64,000 nucleotides of DNA from Muribaculaceae bacterium (GCA_017427945.1 JAFRRT010000039.1:1-64000); one strand, 5' to 3'. Positions 24,744-34,512 are shown, numbered from the stretch's first letter. The notes: generated from the sequence alone by a model not told the origin. Program-made: numbers and translations.

Positions 24744-26726
24744 TCAAATAGCCCTGATTTGCACGGCCGCACCGCCACCGGGAGCAAGATGGAGATGAAG
24801 CACGGTGTCGCGGTTCACATCAAGGCGGCGGATGGTCATGGGATAGGGATTGTTGCGGTAGTCGGCATCGGGGCCGTCCTCATAGATGATGGCTTGATAA
24901 CTGCCCTTGCCCAGGAAATCAAGCGACAGGTCAAAATTGCGGGCCTGCTCATCGGTGACTGCGCCTACATACCAGTTGGCGGCGCCACGCTCCTGACGCG
25001 CATATATCACATACTTGCCCATCGCGGCAAACGGCACCAGGGTGCGTTCCCAGTTGGTGGGCACGTCCTCGATGAACTTGAAGGCAGGCTGGTGCTCGTA
25101 ATTCTCAATCAGGTCGGCAGCCATGTGACCCGGGCTATATATAACAATGTATTCGGCAAGTTGGTGCGCAAGGGTGGTCTGCGGACGTGTACCGGGCACC
25201 GAATCGTTGCGGTACTCGAAGATACCGGGTGTGAAGTCCATGGGTCCTCCCAAGCCGCGCGTGAAAGGCAGGATGCACTCGTGATATGGCGGATTGCCGC
25301 CCGCACGGTCAAAGGCGTTCCACTCCTGTCCGCGCATGCTCTCGGTACCAATAAGGTTGGGCCATGTGCGCTGTATGCCGCTGGGCATGGCGCCCTCGTG
25401 GTTGACAATCATCATGTGGTGGCGTGCAGCGGTCTCGATGACCTTGCGGAAGTGTCGCACGCCCCACTGCGAGTGCTGCAGCTCGCCGTTATAGAAATGG
25501 GTGTTCACATAACCCGTCTTGATGGTGTTGATTCCCAGTGACTCATAGAGCGTGTAGGCCTCCTCCATCTGGTTCTCGTAATTTTGTGCGGCGCCACCCG
25601 TCTCGTTATGGGCAATGATGCGCACGCCGCGCTCACGGGCATAGCGGCACAGACCCTCCAGGTCATAGTCAGGATAAGGCTTGGTGAAGCTGAACTTGTC
25701 GCCATAGCGCGTCCAGTCGCCATCCCAGCCGTAGTTCCATCCCTCGACCAGCACACCGCCCATGCCATGACGCGCGGCAAAGTCGATGTAACGCTTGGTG
25801 TTCTCGGTGGTGGCACCGTGACGCTCGCCCTGCGACCAGGTCCACAGCTGTTTCTGCATCGCCCACCAGATGCCGACATACTTCGAGGGCTTCAGCCACG
25901 AGGTGTCTTCGATTTTGCACGGGTCATTCAGGTTGAGCGCCATGCGCGAGAGCAGGATGTCGGCAGCCTTGCGCCCGATGATTATGGCACGCCACGGCGA
26001 GACACGCGTCTGCCCCACCCTGACCTTGTCGCCGTTCTGCCAGGGCACGAGGTCCACCTTGAGGACCGTGCCCTCGTGCGACAGGTTCATCGTCGAGTAG
26101 TCGGTGAGGTTCGCCTCCATGATGGCCATGTAGAGCGAGTCGTTCACCTCGAGGGCGACGGGACCTGACATGTTACCCTTCTTGCTCACGGTCTCGCGGG
26201 TATAGACACCCTCATAATAAGCTGTCAGCGCGGGAATGGACCATGCCGGAGCATCGGCAGGCAAAGCAAACTGCGTTACCTCGTCCATGATGACAAACTC
26301 TTTGAGGCCGGGCTGCTCAGGGAACTCATAGCGAAAAGCCACACCGTCGTCAAAGGCACGGAACACCACGTCGAGCATGCGACGCTGACCGTTCTTTTCC
26401 TGCAGTCGCACCTTCATCTCGTTGTAGTGGTTGCGCACCTGGGCATCCTCGCCCCACGGCTGGCTCCATGTCTCGTCAAGGCTTGTACGGGTCGTTTTGC
26501 CCATCTTGAAGTTGTCCTTGAAATCTCCGTCACGCAGCACAAATCCCAGTGCCGAGGGCTTTATGATGACTTTCTGACCGCGCATGACCTGGTACCAGGC
26601 CTTGCCGCCGTCAACACCCATCGTCACGGTCAAGGACCCGTTGGGGGAAGTCAGCGACATGTTTTTAGCCGTTGATAACACGCTCACCATCAGGAGCATC
26701 AATGCAAAAATCGACAATCGTTTCAT
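24744..26726 (-). CDS. GH97 alpha-glucosidase (SusB-like, inverting type)
   Basis: The 660-residue secreted enzyme has a signal peptide (MKRLSIFALMLLMVSVLSTA) and full-length GH97 architecture: beta-sandwich, catalytic barrel, C-terminal beta domain. Motifs HNETGG, NHEGAMPSGIQRTWPN and IGTESMRGQE supply the glutamates used by inverting SusB-type enzymes. Where retaining GH97 members have a catalytic Asp, this protein reads IKTGYV with Gly. It should release glucose from maltooligosaccharides in the periplasm. It starts 78 nt after the GH13 gene, and susC follows behind a separate promoter. Confidence 0.94.
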   Translation of the reverse strand: MKRLSIFALMLLMVSVLSTAKNMSLTSPNGSLTVTMGVDGGKAWYQVMRGQKVIIKPSALGFVLRDGDFKDNFKMGKTTRTSLDETWSQPWGEDAQVRNHYNEMKVRLQEKNGQRRMLDVVFRAFDDGVAFRYEFPEQPGLKEFVIMDEVTQFALPADAPAWSIPALTAYYEGVYTRETVSKKGNMSGPVALEVNDSLYMAIMEANLTDYSTMNLSHEGTVLKVDLVPWQNGDKVRVGQTRVSPWRAIIIGRKAADILLSRMALNLNDPCKIEDTSWLKPSKYVGIWWAMQKQLWTWSQGERHGATTENTKRYIDFAARHGMGGVLVEGWNYGWDGDWTRYGDKFSFTKPYPDYDLEGLCRYARERGVRIIAHNETGGAAQNYENQMEEAYTLYESLGINTIKTGYVNTHFYNGELQHSQWGVRHFRKVIETAARHHMMIVNHEGAMPSGIQRTWPNLIGTESMRGQEWNAFDRAGGNPPYHECILPFTRGLGGPMDFTPGIFEYRNDSVPGTRPQTTLAHQLAEYIVIYSPGHMAADLIENYEHQPAFKFIEDVPTNWERTLVPFAAMGKYVIYARQERGAANWYVGAVTDEQARNFDLSLDFLGKGSYQAIIYEDGPDADYRNNPYPMTIRRLDVNRDTVLHLHLAPGGGAAVQIRAI

Positions 26727-26804
26727 ATCGTATGTAGTTTCATTTGTTAATTATTCTGTTTACAAATGCAAATATTCATCCTCGACAGCAGTAGTCTAAT
26801 TATC

Positions 26805-28685
26805 TTAACCCAAAATAATATCAATGGTAGCCGTTACGTCAGCGATGGTGATTTCACCGTCGGCATTCACGTCAGCAGCCTCAAAACTGATGTTGCCCAA
26901 ATCACCCAGGAGGATATCAATTAGCGTGGTAACATCACCGATGGTGACCTCGCCGTCGCCGTTCACGTCACCGCGCACCACGACGTGGGGCTCACCCTTG
27001 ACATACACCTGATAGCCGCCTGCAGGAACAGTAAAGCTTTGTGTTGCGCCAAAAGTAACAGGAATACTTGTCAACCCTTGACTGATGTTCTCGACATCAA
27101 TGGCACGCTTCCACACACCAGCCTCCAGTCCTGCAACAGTAGTGCTTATCGATGCGGTTCCCAAGTTGAGCACCACCAGGCACTTTTGACTGCCATGGCT
27201 ACGCTGATAGGCGATAACATTGTTGTTGCCCGTGGTAAGGAAAGTCACCTCGCTGGCCCGGTCGCCATTATCGATGAGGGCATCACAACTGTGCTTGAGC
27301 GCCGTCAGGGCCTTGACGGTGTTCAGCATCTTGTTATCCACGCTGTTCCAGTTGATGGGTGTGCGGTTGAAATAGTCGAGTTTGCGCGACATCAGGTAAC
27401 CGGTCTCCTGACCGTTGTACAGCATGGGCATGCCGTATAGGGTAAAGGTGAGCACAGTGAAGGCATAGGCATTGTTGCCGTATTGCGCGTTCATCGTGCT
27501 GTTGTAGTTCTGGTCATGGTTAGTGAGATAAATCATGCGGCTGATGTCGATGAATCGCAGGTCACTCACCAGATTGCGGCACTGCGTGAGCACGCCAGCG
27601 GGATTGTTCTTGTTGTTGACTAACGCCGACTGGAAATTCCAGGCATAGTCATAGTCCCAACCGCATACCAGCAGGCGCGGAACGCTGTTGGCCATGTCAC
27701 CCTCTCCAAGCATGGTGATGGTCTTGCCCGGCTTGTATTCCTTCAATGCTGTAATGGCACGGGTCCAAAATGACGTGGGTATCGTGTTGCTGCTGATATA
27801 GTCGCAGCGGTAGCCGTCGATGTCCGCCTGGTCAATCCAGTACTCCATCGCCTCAATCATCGCAAGTTGAGTCGCCTCTTTGCTGTAGTCAAGCTGATAG
27901 ACGTCGCCATAGCCGTTGGGGCTCGTAAGTGTCGAGTTGTAGTAGTTGCGATGCTGGGTAATCCACACATTGTCCTTCGCTGTATGGTTGGCCACCCAGT
28001 CGAGCCACACCTGCATGCCGCGTTGATGGGCAGCAGTGACGAAGGCCTTGAGGTCGGCAATCGTGCCGAAGTCACTGTTTACGGCATGATAATCGCGAGG
28101 TGCGTAGGGGCTGCCTAACGAGCCGATGCGGCCCTCAATGCCACGAGGGTGGATGGGCATGAGCCAGATGATGTCAACCCCCAAGTCCTTGAGGTAGTCC
28201 AGACGCTGCTGGGCAGCTGCAAGGGTTCCCGCACTGGTGAAGTTGTATAAGTCAAGTTCATAGATGACGTTCTGGTTGGGCACGAAGGTGCTCTCACCAG
28301 CCCCGATAATGCGCGTGAGTTGGCCCATCGTGTAGTAGCCATGGTTGGTGAACGAGCCGTCAACACGTCCGCTCTGGTTGTTCCAGGTAAAGATGAGGCC
28401 GGTGGGCATCGTGAGAGTTCCGGTATAGGTCCACTTGTAGATCTTGTTACCGCTCTGGGTGTCGCCCATGTAGGTCATCGACGGACCAGGCCACGATGTA
28501 CCCACATAGTCACGGCCGTCGGTGTTACCTTCCCACACCCAAATCTTGGGGGTATCGTTGACCGTGCCGTTGGCTTCAAAAAACACACATACCTCGCTGT
28601 CGCTCGTGATGGTAGGCTCATAAACCGCCGCCATCGAGAACAGCGTCACAACAGTCAGGGCAAAAAATGATAATACTCGTCTCAT
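26805..28685 (-). CDS. Secreted GH13 alpha-amylase with N-terminal starch-binding-like and C-terminal dockerin-like repeats
   Basis: The 626-residue protein has a signal peptide, then a beta-rich module (about 25-130, with PKIWVWEGN and TSWPGPSM, like CBM26-type starch-binding modules). The GH13 barrel contains all four conserved regions: DWVANHT (229-235), GYRCDYIS with nucleophile D295, LGEGD with E328, and TNHDQN with D391. Two calcium-loop repeats close the protein (GDVNGDGEVTIGDVTTLID and DVNADGEITIADVTATID). It should cleave starch at the cell surface or periplasm. It heads the minus-strand amylolytic pair. Confidence 0.95.
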   Translation of the reverse strand: MRRVLSFFALTVVTLFSMAAVYEPTITSDSEVCVFFEANGTVNDTPKIWVWEGNTDGRDYVGTSWPGPSMTYMGDTQSGNKIYKWTYTGTLTMPTGLIFTWNNQSGRVDGSFTNHGYYTMGQLTRIIGAGESTFVPNQNVIYELDLYNFTSAGTLAAAQQRLDYLKDLGVDIIWLMPIHPRGIEGRIGSLGSPYAPRDYHAVNSDFGTIADLKAFVTAAHQRGMQVWLDWVANHTAKDNVWITQHRNYYNSTLTSPNGYGDVYQLDYSKEATQLAMIEAMEYWIDQADIDGYRCDYISSNTIPTSFWTRAITALKEYKPGKTITMLGEGDMANSVPRLLVCGWDYDYAWNFQSALVNNKNNPAGVLTQCRNLVSDLRFIDISRMIYLTNHDQNYNSTMNAQYGNNAYAFTVLTFTLYGMPMLYNGQETGYLMSRKLDYFNRTPINWNSVDNKMLNTVKALTALKHSCDALIDNGDRASEVTFLTTGNNNVIAYQRSHGSQKCLVVLNLGTASISTTVAGLEAGVWKRAIDVENISQGLTSIPVTFGATQSFTVPAGGYQVYVKGEPHVVVRGDVNGDGEVTIGDVTTLIDILLGDLGNISFEAADVNADGEITIADVTATIDIILG

Positions 28686-28721
28686 TTTGGTTATTCTTGT
28701 TTTTAGAGTCTTGATTTTTCA

Positions 28722-28729
28722 CAAAGGTA
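28722..28729 (-). promoter_or_regulatory. -7 box for the GH13-GH97 unit
   Basis: TACCTTTG on the minus strand lies 37 nt before the GH13 start; transcription would begin near 28715. No good TTTG at -33 was found, so the promoter may need an activator, as expected of a sugar-inducible locus. Confidence 0.5.
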
Positions 28730-28914
28730 AGCATAAAAAACACAACGCGCCCCATATCAGACGAAAAAACCGACTTTTTGCCATCTTACAATCTTCTTGA
28801 AACCAACATTTTATTGAAAACCACAGTAAAAACGGCAAACCCTGTTAGCAATAATCGTCACAAGACTCCTGCCACTTTAAGTCATCGGTGATGTAGTAAA
28901 AGAAATAGTTTTAG

Positions 28915-28922
28915 TACCTTTG
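28915..28922 (+). promoter_or_regulatory. -7 box for the sodium:solute symporter gene
   Basis: TACCTTTG lies 27 nt before the start codon, giving a very short leader. A matching -33 is not evident. Confidence 0.45.
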
Positions 28923-28948
28923 CAGGCCGTAATAGGCAATTATTCAGC

Positions 28949-30463
28949 ATGGTATCAATCACGCATCTCATAGGAGTCATGTTGACGGTGGCGCTGCTAC
29001 TGTTGGTGAGTTGGATGTCGGGCCGCAAGGTCAAGGACGCAAAGACTTTCACCACCGGCGGCACGAGCGGCAGTTGGATGGTGTGCGGTGCCTTGTTGGG
29101 AACGCTCGCCGGCGGCCAGTCTACCATCGGCACTGCACAGTTGGCCTTTTGCTACGGCCTGTCGGCATGGTGGTTCACCATCGGTGCCGGGTTAGGTTCG
29201 CTGGTGCTGGGGCTGTTCTATGCCGGCCCGTTACGGCGCAGCGGTTGTTCAACATTGCTTGAGGTAGTGAGCCGCGAGTACGGTCGTAAAGCCGAGACGG
29301 TCGGATCCATCTTGTTTCTTATCGGCATCTTCATCAGCATCGTGTCACAGGTGCTCTCGTCCTCGGCGATGCTCACGAGCCTGTTCGGCATCCATCTGGT
29401 GTGGGCAGCACTGGTCAGCGCTGTGCTCATTATGCTGCTTGTGCTGTTCGGCGGCATCCGCAGCGCCGGAGCCGGAGGCATCGTCAAGTTAATCCTGCTG
29501 TATATCAGTTCGGTGGTGGCAGGCGTGGTCGTTTGGAACATCGCCGGAGGCCTATTGGGACTCAAGGAAGGTATCGATCGTGTTTACCTTGACACACCCG
29601 GCCTGGCAAACTTTAACGACTTGAGTGATATCGAGAGCATCCATCACCGTTACGGCAGTCCGTTTGCCCGAGGGTTTTTCAAAGATATGGGCGGATGCCT
29701 GTCGCTCGTGCTAGGTGTGGTGTGCACCCAGAGCTATGCCTTGTGCATCTGGTCAGCCTCCAGTACTCGCAAGGCACGCCGCGGAGCCCTGTTGTGCTCG
29801 CTGTTCATGCCCATCATCGGTGCCGCATGCACCCTTGTTGGTCTGTACATGCGCGGACATTATATTACCAGCAGCGAATTGGCCGCCATCCAGCGTATGG
29901 GAGAGGCGGTGCCCACCGGGCTTGGAGTCATCGAGGGAACGGCATTGGCTTTTCCTGTTTTTGTACTCGAGCATTTACCCGATTGGTTAGGCGGATTGTT
30001 GTTAGGAACTATGCTCATCAACATCCTGGGGTGCGGCAGTGGTTTGTCGCTGGGCGCCTCGACCATCCTGGTGCGTGACGTGTATGGCAACCTGAAGCGA
30101 CGCAAAAGCACAACGGCCTCTTCCCTATCCCAACTCCGACAAACGCGCCTTTCCATCGTGGGCATCCTCATGGTAGCATTCATTGTGGCTATCCTCTTCA
30201 ACGGTACCTTCATCAATGACCTGGGCTTCCTGTCGTTGGGCCTGCGTGCCGTGGCCATCCTGTTCCCGCTGAGCTTTGCCTTGTGGTGTCCCGAGCGTTT
30301 CCAGTCAAGTCGCATCTTGCTGGCCATGCCCGTCGGCGTGGCAGCCATGCTTCTTGCCAACGCCATCTCATTACCTGGCGATGCCGTCTATTACGGCCTC
30401 ACCGCCTCCCTCCTCGTCATCCTCACGGGCAAAAAGCAACACCCTACCCCCGATGCGGGATAG
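28949..30463 (+). CDS. Sodium:solute symporter (SSS) family protein
   Basis: The 504-residue inner-membrane protein has about thirteen hydrophobic segments and SSS hallmarks near the N-terminus (FTTGGTSGSWMVCGALLGTLAGGQSTIGTAQ split over helices 2-3). It would import a solute with Na+. Substrate unknown; sugars, amino acids and carboxylates are all handled by the family. Its stop codon lies inside the hairpin of the downstream terminator. Divergent from the starch locus, so a role in sugar uptake is possible but not shown. Confidence 0.85.
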   Translation: MVSITHLIGVMLTVALLLLVSWMSGRKVKDAKTFTTGGTSGSWMVCGALLGTLAGGQSTIGTAQLAFCYGLSAWWFTIGAGLGSLVLGLFYAGPLRRSGCSTLLEVVSREYGRKAETVGSILFLIGIFISIVSQVLSSSAMLTSLFGIHLVWAALVSAVLIMLLVLFGGIRSAGAGGIVKLILLYISSVVAGVVVWNIAGGLLGLKEGIDRVYLDTPGLANFNDLSDIESIHHRYGSPFARGFFKDMGGCLSLVLGVVCTQSYALCIWSASSTRKARRGALLCSLFMPIIGAACTLVGLYMRGHYITSSELAAIQRMGEAVPTGLGVIEGTALAFPVFVLEHLPDWLGGLLLGTMLINILGCGSGLSLGASTILVRDVYGNLKRRKSTTASSLSQLRQTRLSIVGILMVAFIVAILFNGTFINDLGFLSLGLRAVAILFPLSFALWCPERFQSSRILLAMPVGVAAMLLANAISLPGDAVYYGLTASLLVILTGKKQHPTPDAG

Positions 30464-30468
30464 GGTGT
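30429..30468. terminator. Terminator between convergent symporter and GHL10 genes
   Basis: The stem ACACCCTA/TAGGGTGT with an inner CCC/GGG pair spans 30439-30468 and overlaps the symporter stop. On the minus strand it is followed by TGCTTTTTG, making it an intrinsic terminator for the GHL10 gene. Confidence 0.75.
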
Positions 30469-30505
30469 CCATGAGAGGCAATGCAATCTTTTTATTGTTC
30501 TATCA

Positions 30506-33064
30506 TCAATTCGACAAAATCAGGTCGATGAGGGTGTTGATGTCGGCAATGTTGATTTCGCCGTCACCGTTCACGTCGCCATGAGAATCGACAGTTCCGC
30601 CCAGGATCATGTCGATGATACAATTGATATCAGAGATGTTAATTTCACCGTCGCCGTTCACGTCGCCCGGCACCACGGCATTCGCTTTATAGACAAACGA
30701 GATGGTCGGGCCGTAGGCAGTATTGTGGGTGTTGCCGTCAAAGTCCAGGTAACTGGTCTTGCAGCGGGCATAATAGGTCGACCCGTCCTCCATGAACTTG
30801 CCGTCGACCTTGATTTGTTCGGCAGGCAGCGTGGTCTCATACTGACCGTTTTTCAACGTCTCGATAAAGCGCGTGCGTCCCCACGTGTTCTCCTTGCCGG
30901 AGACTTCGATGACATAGGAGGTCGCCCACTGCTGCGGCTTGAGGGTGATGTGCTGGCCAGCATAGAGTGTGCCGCCATCGACGGGCACAGCGAAACGTGC
31001 AGCAGCATGTGCCACCGAGAAGCGCACCGTGTTGCTCGTCATCATCACGCCATCGGCAGGGAGCATGACACGCAAGAAATAGGTATTGCCCGGCTCCAGC
31101 ACTTCCTCGGGAATCTCAAGACTTCCTGTTGACGATGTCCCTTGATAAACGACTGATGAGAACATATCGTCATTTGACACATACAGGTAAGCGTCGTTGT
31201 CGCTTCCACAGGTGTACCACTCGGCGACAACGGGCACGTCAAGTTCCTCACTGCCGTCGGCAGGCGAGGTGATAGTGAGCAGCATGGGCGTGAAAGCGAG
31301 CACCCCGCTCACGCCGCTGTAGCAACTGTCGGCACATGACTGCACACGCCAGTAATGCACTTCGCCGTGGGTGAGTTTCGAGAATCGGAGCACACTGACG
31401 GTATCGGCGGTAACCGAGACGCGCTCCAGCACAGTGCTGAATTCAGGGCTGGCGGCGATTTCAACCAGGTAGCTGGTTGCGCCGAGCACCGGATGCCATG
31501 CGAAATTGAAGGGAGCATCAACGATGGCTCCATCCTGGGGAGTGATAGGCACGGGGGCGCCGAGTTGGTCGAGTTCCACACTCAGGAATGCCGGTTCCCA
31601 CTCGTTACCCACACGGTCGAGCACGCATACAGCGAACTGATAACCCTGCTGGTAAGCGGCGGGAATCTCGTAGGACGGCTCATAAGTCATGCCCAGCAGA
31701 TAATCAATCTGGCCCGAGAACGTAGTAATGTTCATGGTCATCGGGAACGCATAAACCGTGTAGCGTACATTGTCATAGCCATCCCAATGGATGCTGTTGC
31801 CCGTGCGCTCAAGATTTTGCACCACACCTGGGTTATAGCCTTCCTTCCATGACATGACAGGGGGCAAAGCAGGCTTGGTGAACACTGTATTCTTGAGGTA
31901 ATGTCCCAAGGGGTTGCTATTGAGGGCATATAGGTACTTGCACGAGTAGAAGATGGCACCTGGATTGCCGTCAAGCGAACTGGTGCGATTGAACTCCACC
32001 TCGTCGGCATATTCCTTGTACTGCACTGCGGTCGATGAACTTGTCAATCCAGAGATTGACGAAGAGATATAGACGTGACGGCCAAAGTGTTCGGCGATTT
32101 GTCCCCACCACCCCGTAATCAGGCCGTAGTCGTTGGTGCTGTGGCCGAAAGGCCAATAGACCTGAGGCGACATGTAGTCGATGCTCTGCGATTCGTACCA
32201 TGCCAGCGGGTCGCTGAAGATACCGTTATACTGCCAGTCGCTGCCGGTGGGACACGGATCCACACCATGCGAGGCGGCCACCGCCGAATTCGAAGCGGCG
32301 ACACCGGCGGGCGAGATGCCGTAACGCACCTCGGGCCTGGTCTGCTGAATCATGTCATACACGGCCTTTACCATGCGGTTGACATTGTCGCGGCGCCAGT
32401 CGGCAAACGAGAGCGTGGTCCCCGATTGCCGCCACTCGTCATAGTCCTCAGCGCTGGCATCGGCAGGGATACCGCTGGGATAGAAGTAGTCGTCATAGAG
32501 GATGCCGTCCACGTCATAGTTGGTGATAATTTCCTGACACACGGCCACAATGCGGTCGATGGTGCGTTGCTGGCCCGGGTCAAGGATAATGGTCGAACCA
32601 TAGGTCAACAGCCAGCCGTCTTGCTTCAATTCCTGATCATAGGGCGTGTTCCAGTTGGTGCCGGTGCTCCAACGGTAGGGATTCACCCAGGCGTGACATT
32701 CCATGCCACGCTTGTGACAGCCCTCCACGACATACTGCAGGGGGTCAAAGCCGGGGTCTTGTCCGCGCGTTCCTGTCAGGTAGCTCGACCAGGGCTCTAT
32801 GCTCGACTGATACATCGCGTCACACATCGAACGCACCTGGAAATTCACAGCATTGAAATTGTTGACCTGCAGCGAGTCAAGCAGGCGGTCCATCTGGGCT
32901 TTTTGAACGGTGGCACCCGCACCCTGCGAGGGCCAGTCAAGGCACCACACTGTGGCAATCCAAGCCGAACGGAACTCACGCTTGGGGATACCGTAGGCCC
33001 ATGCCTGAGCCATCAGGCCCGCCAACAACAATGCTACGAAAATAGACGAAAAGAATCGTTTCAT
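30506..33064 (-). CDS. Secreted family 10-like glycoside hydrolase (GHL10/DUF187) with dockerin-like repeats
   Basis: The 852-residue protein has a signal peptide (MKRFFSSIFVALLLAGLMAQAWA), then the GHL10 domain (about 27-400: PKREFRSAWIATV, NNFNAVNFQVR, HAWVNPYR, GILYDDYFYP, MSPQVYWPFG). Two fibronectin III-like segments follow (about 500-600 and 610-690), and two dockerin-like calcium repeats end it (GDVNGDGEINISDIN and GDVNGDGEINIADIN). GHL10 proteins are predicted hydrolases; some relatives (DigH/YngK) act on peptidoglycan glycan strands lacking peptides. That activity would suit this genome, but remains inference. It has its own promoter. Confidence 0.88.
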   Translation of the reverse strand: MKRFFSSIFVALLLAGLMAQAWAYGIPKREFRSAWIATVWCLDWPSQGAGATVQKAQMDRLLDSLQVNNFNAVNFQVRSMCDAMYQSSIEPWSSYLTGTRGQDPGFDPLQYVVEGCHKRGMECHAWVNPYRWSTGTNWNTPYDQELKQDGWLLTYGSTIILDPGQQRTIDRIVAVCQEIITNYDVDGILYDDYFYPSGIPADASAEDYDEWRQSGTTLSFADWRRDNVNRMVKAVYDMIQQTRPEVRYGISPAGVAASNSAVAASHGVDPCPTGSDWQYNGIFSDPLAWYESQSIDYMSPQVYWPFGHSTNDYGLITGWWGQIAEHFGRHVYISSSISGLTSSSTAVQYKEYADEVEFNRTSSLDGNPGAIFYSCKYLYALNSNPLGHYLKNTVFTKPALPPVMSWKEGYNPGVVQNLERTGNSIHWDGYDNVRYTVYAFPMTMNITTFSGQIDYLLGMTYEPSYEIPAAYQQGYQFAVCVLDRVGNEWEPAFLSVELDQLGAPVPITPQDGAIVDAPFNFAWHPVLGATSYLVEIAASPEFSTVLERVSVTADTVSVLRFSKLTHGEVHYWRVQSCADSCYSGVSGVLAFTPMLLTITSPADGSEELDVPVVAEWYTCGSDNDAYLYVSNDDMFSSVVYQGTSSTGSLEIPEEVLEPGNTYFLRVMLPADGVMMTSNTVRFSVAHAAARFAVPVDGGTLYAGQHITLKPQQWATSYVIEVSGKENTWGRTRFIETLKNGQYETTLPAEQIKVDGKFMEDGSTYYARCKTSYLDFDGNTHNTAYGPTISFVYKANAVVPGDVNGDGEINISDINCIIDMILGGTVDSHGDVNGDGEINIADINTLIDLILSN

Positions 33065-33108
33065 ATTCTAAAGATTTGTGGTTAATTCTTAAAAACTCTT
33101 TAATGCGA

Positions 33109-33139
33109 CAAAGGTAACACAAAAAAACGCAATCACAAA
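33109..33139 (-). promoter_or_regulatory. Promoter of the GHL10 gene
   Basis: On the minus strand TTTG (33139-33136) and TACCTTTG (33116-33109) are 19 nt apart, an exact consensus match. The TTTG lies in the loop of the upstream terminator hairpin. Confidence 0.75.
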
Positions 33140-33148
33140 CGATTGCGC
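33121..33148 (-). terminator. Intrinsic terminator of the pyrE transcript
   Basis: On the minus strand the hairpin CGCAATC-GTTTGT-GATTGCG is followed by seven T. It ends the pyrE unit and overlaps the next promoter. Confidence 0.8.
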
Positions 33149-33189
33149 TTTTCCTTATAATAATTTAACGATTGTCCTGCCAAGAACGG

Positions 33190-33633
33190 TTACAGCCGGT
33201 CAAAAGGAATGCGGGACAGTAACTCGCCGAAGCGCTCTGCACCCTCCTGAAGCTGCCCCTCTACCATCTTACGCAGGAAGAACGGGAGGTTAAGCTGCAA
33301 TTCGGCGGTACTCATGGTCGTGTCGTCATCCTGACGTTCAAGATTGATGACCATGTTAATGGGGACAGGCGACTGCAAGGCCGTATAAACGATGCGCTCG
33401 CCGTCGATGCTGGCCTCATGGTCAAGGGCAAGAGTCACCTCACCCATGGGCGACTGGATGGCGATGGAGTCCTCACCAAAGGTCACCGTGTCAAGGTGCT
33501 GCCGAGCCTGCTCATCGATTTTGTCGGCATGAGTCTCGATTTGCTGCTTGATGAGCGAGGGGTTGGTGAGTTTTGAATAGATGGTTGTTGCATCACAAGC
33601 GATGACGCGGGGATTACTCTTGAATGATTCCAT
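33190..33633 (-). CDS. Conserved protein of SRPBCC-like appearance
   Basis: The 147-residue protein is acidic, without signal peptide or membrane segment, and starts MESFKSNPRVIACDATTIYSKL. Pattern and length resemble SRPBCC/polyketide cyclase-like ligand-binding proteins conserved in Bacteroidales: an N-terminal strand, a helical insert, central strands with DHEASIDGERIVYTA, and a long C-terminal helix (LRKMVEGQLQEGAERF). Ligand and role are unknown. It follows pyrE by 16 nt and shares its terminator, so the two are cotranscribed. Confidence 0.72.
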   Translation of the reverse strand: MESFKSNPRVIACDATTIYSKLTNPSLIKQQIETHADKIDEQARQHLDTVTFGEDSIAIQSPMGEVTLALDHEASIDGERIVYTALQSPVPINMVINLERQDDDTTMSTAELQLNLPFFLRKMVEGQLQEGAERFGELLSRIPFDRL

Positions 33634-33649
33634 GTTTATCAGTCAGTTT

Positions 33650-34303
33650 TTAGTCGATTGAATCATTGACGGCGGGAACCCAGGATTCGGGGTCGCTGTG
33701 CCACTGTTGCAGCGTGTCGGCATCGGCAGTGGTGATTTGCTCATTATCCAACGCTACATCAATCATTGTTTCAAAATTAGTGAGTGTGATGACAGGCAAC
33801 TTAGCGCGCTTGAGGGCCTTGGCGGCCTGAGCAAACTGAAAATCAAAGATGACCACCACGCCCAAAACGTCGCCACCAGCCTCACGCACGGTGTTCAGGC
33901 ACTTCATGCAGTTGTTGCCCGTAGAAAGCTGGTCCTCGATGAGTACCACCTTCTGTCCTGGTTTGATGTCACCCTCGATGAGGTTTTCCAAACCGTGATT
34001 CTTGGGGGTAGAACGCACATACACAAAAGGCATGGCCAGAGAGTCGGCCACGAGAGCGCCATGAGCAATGGCACCTGTTGCAATGCCGGCAATAACCTCG
34101 GCATCGCCAAAATTTTCCATAATCAGTCTCGCCATCTCCACCTTAATGAGGTTACGCACCTCGGGGTAGGACAACGTCATGCGCAAGTCACAATAGATGG
34201 GTGAGTTCCAACCAGTAGCCCAAGCAAAAGGGCTGTCGGTCTGCAACTTAATGGCACTGATGCGCATCAGTTTCTCGGCAAGAAGGGTATCTAAATTCTT
34301 CAT
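33650..34303 (-). CDS. pyrE: Orotate phosphoribosyltransferase
   Basis: The 217-residue enzyme converts orotate and PRPP to orotidine 5'-phosphate in pyrimidine synthesis. The PRPP-binding loop VVLIEDQLSTGNNC is clear, as are the N-terminal substrate loop SPFAWATGWNSPIYCDLR and the hood region VYVRSTPKNHG with catalytic Lys. Length is normal. First gene of a two-gene transcript; a weak TAATTTCG box at 34332-34339 on the minus strand may be its -7 element. The 34304-34512 gap also holds a GC-rich hairpin (GCGGGG/CCCCGC near 34461-34494). Confidence 0.95.
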   Translation of the reverse strand: MKNLDTLLAEKLMRISAIKLQTDSPFAWATGWNSPIYCDLRMTLSYPEVRNLIKVEMARLIMENFGDAEVIAGIATGAIAHGALVADSLAMPFVYVRSTPKNHGLENLIEGDIKPGQKVVLIEDQLSTGNNCMKCLNTVREAGGDVLGVVVIFDFQFAQAAKALKRAKLPVITLTNFETMIDVALDNEQITTADADTLQQWHSDPESWVPAVNDSID

Positions 34304-34512
34304 TTTGGTCGTTAATGGTTCAAATATTGAGCGAAATTAGCAAAAAAGTGCGGTTGACAATCACATATTGCCAAGAAAAAATCAAAAAAAATTATTAACA
34401 CAGCTTTGGGGGCAGCAAGAAAGAAGGTTATTTCATGTCGTAGTCCGACCTTTCATCGACGCGGGGCATCACCCCAAAAGAGCGATACCCCGCTTGATGA
34501 TTGTGAGATTTT

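Noticed and set aside
34461-34494. GC hairpin upstream of pyrE as a terminator for the SUMF1 gene
   Set aside because: No U-tract follows on the minus strand and the stem is interrupted, so function is unclear.
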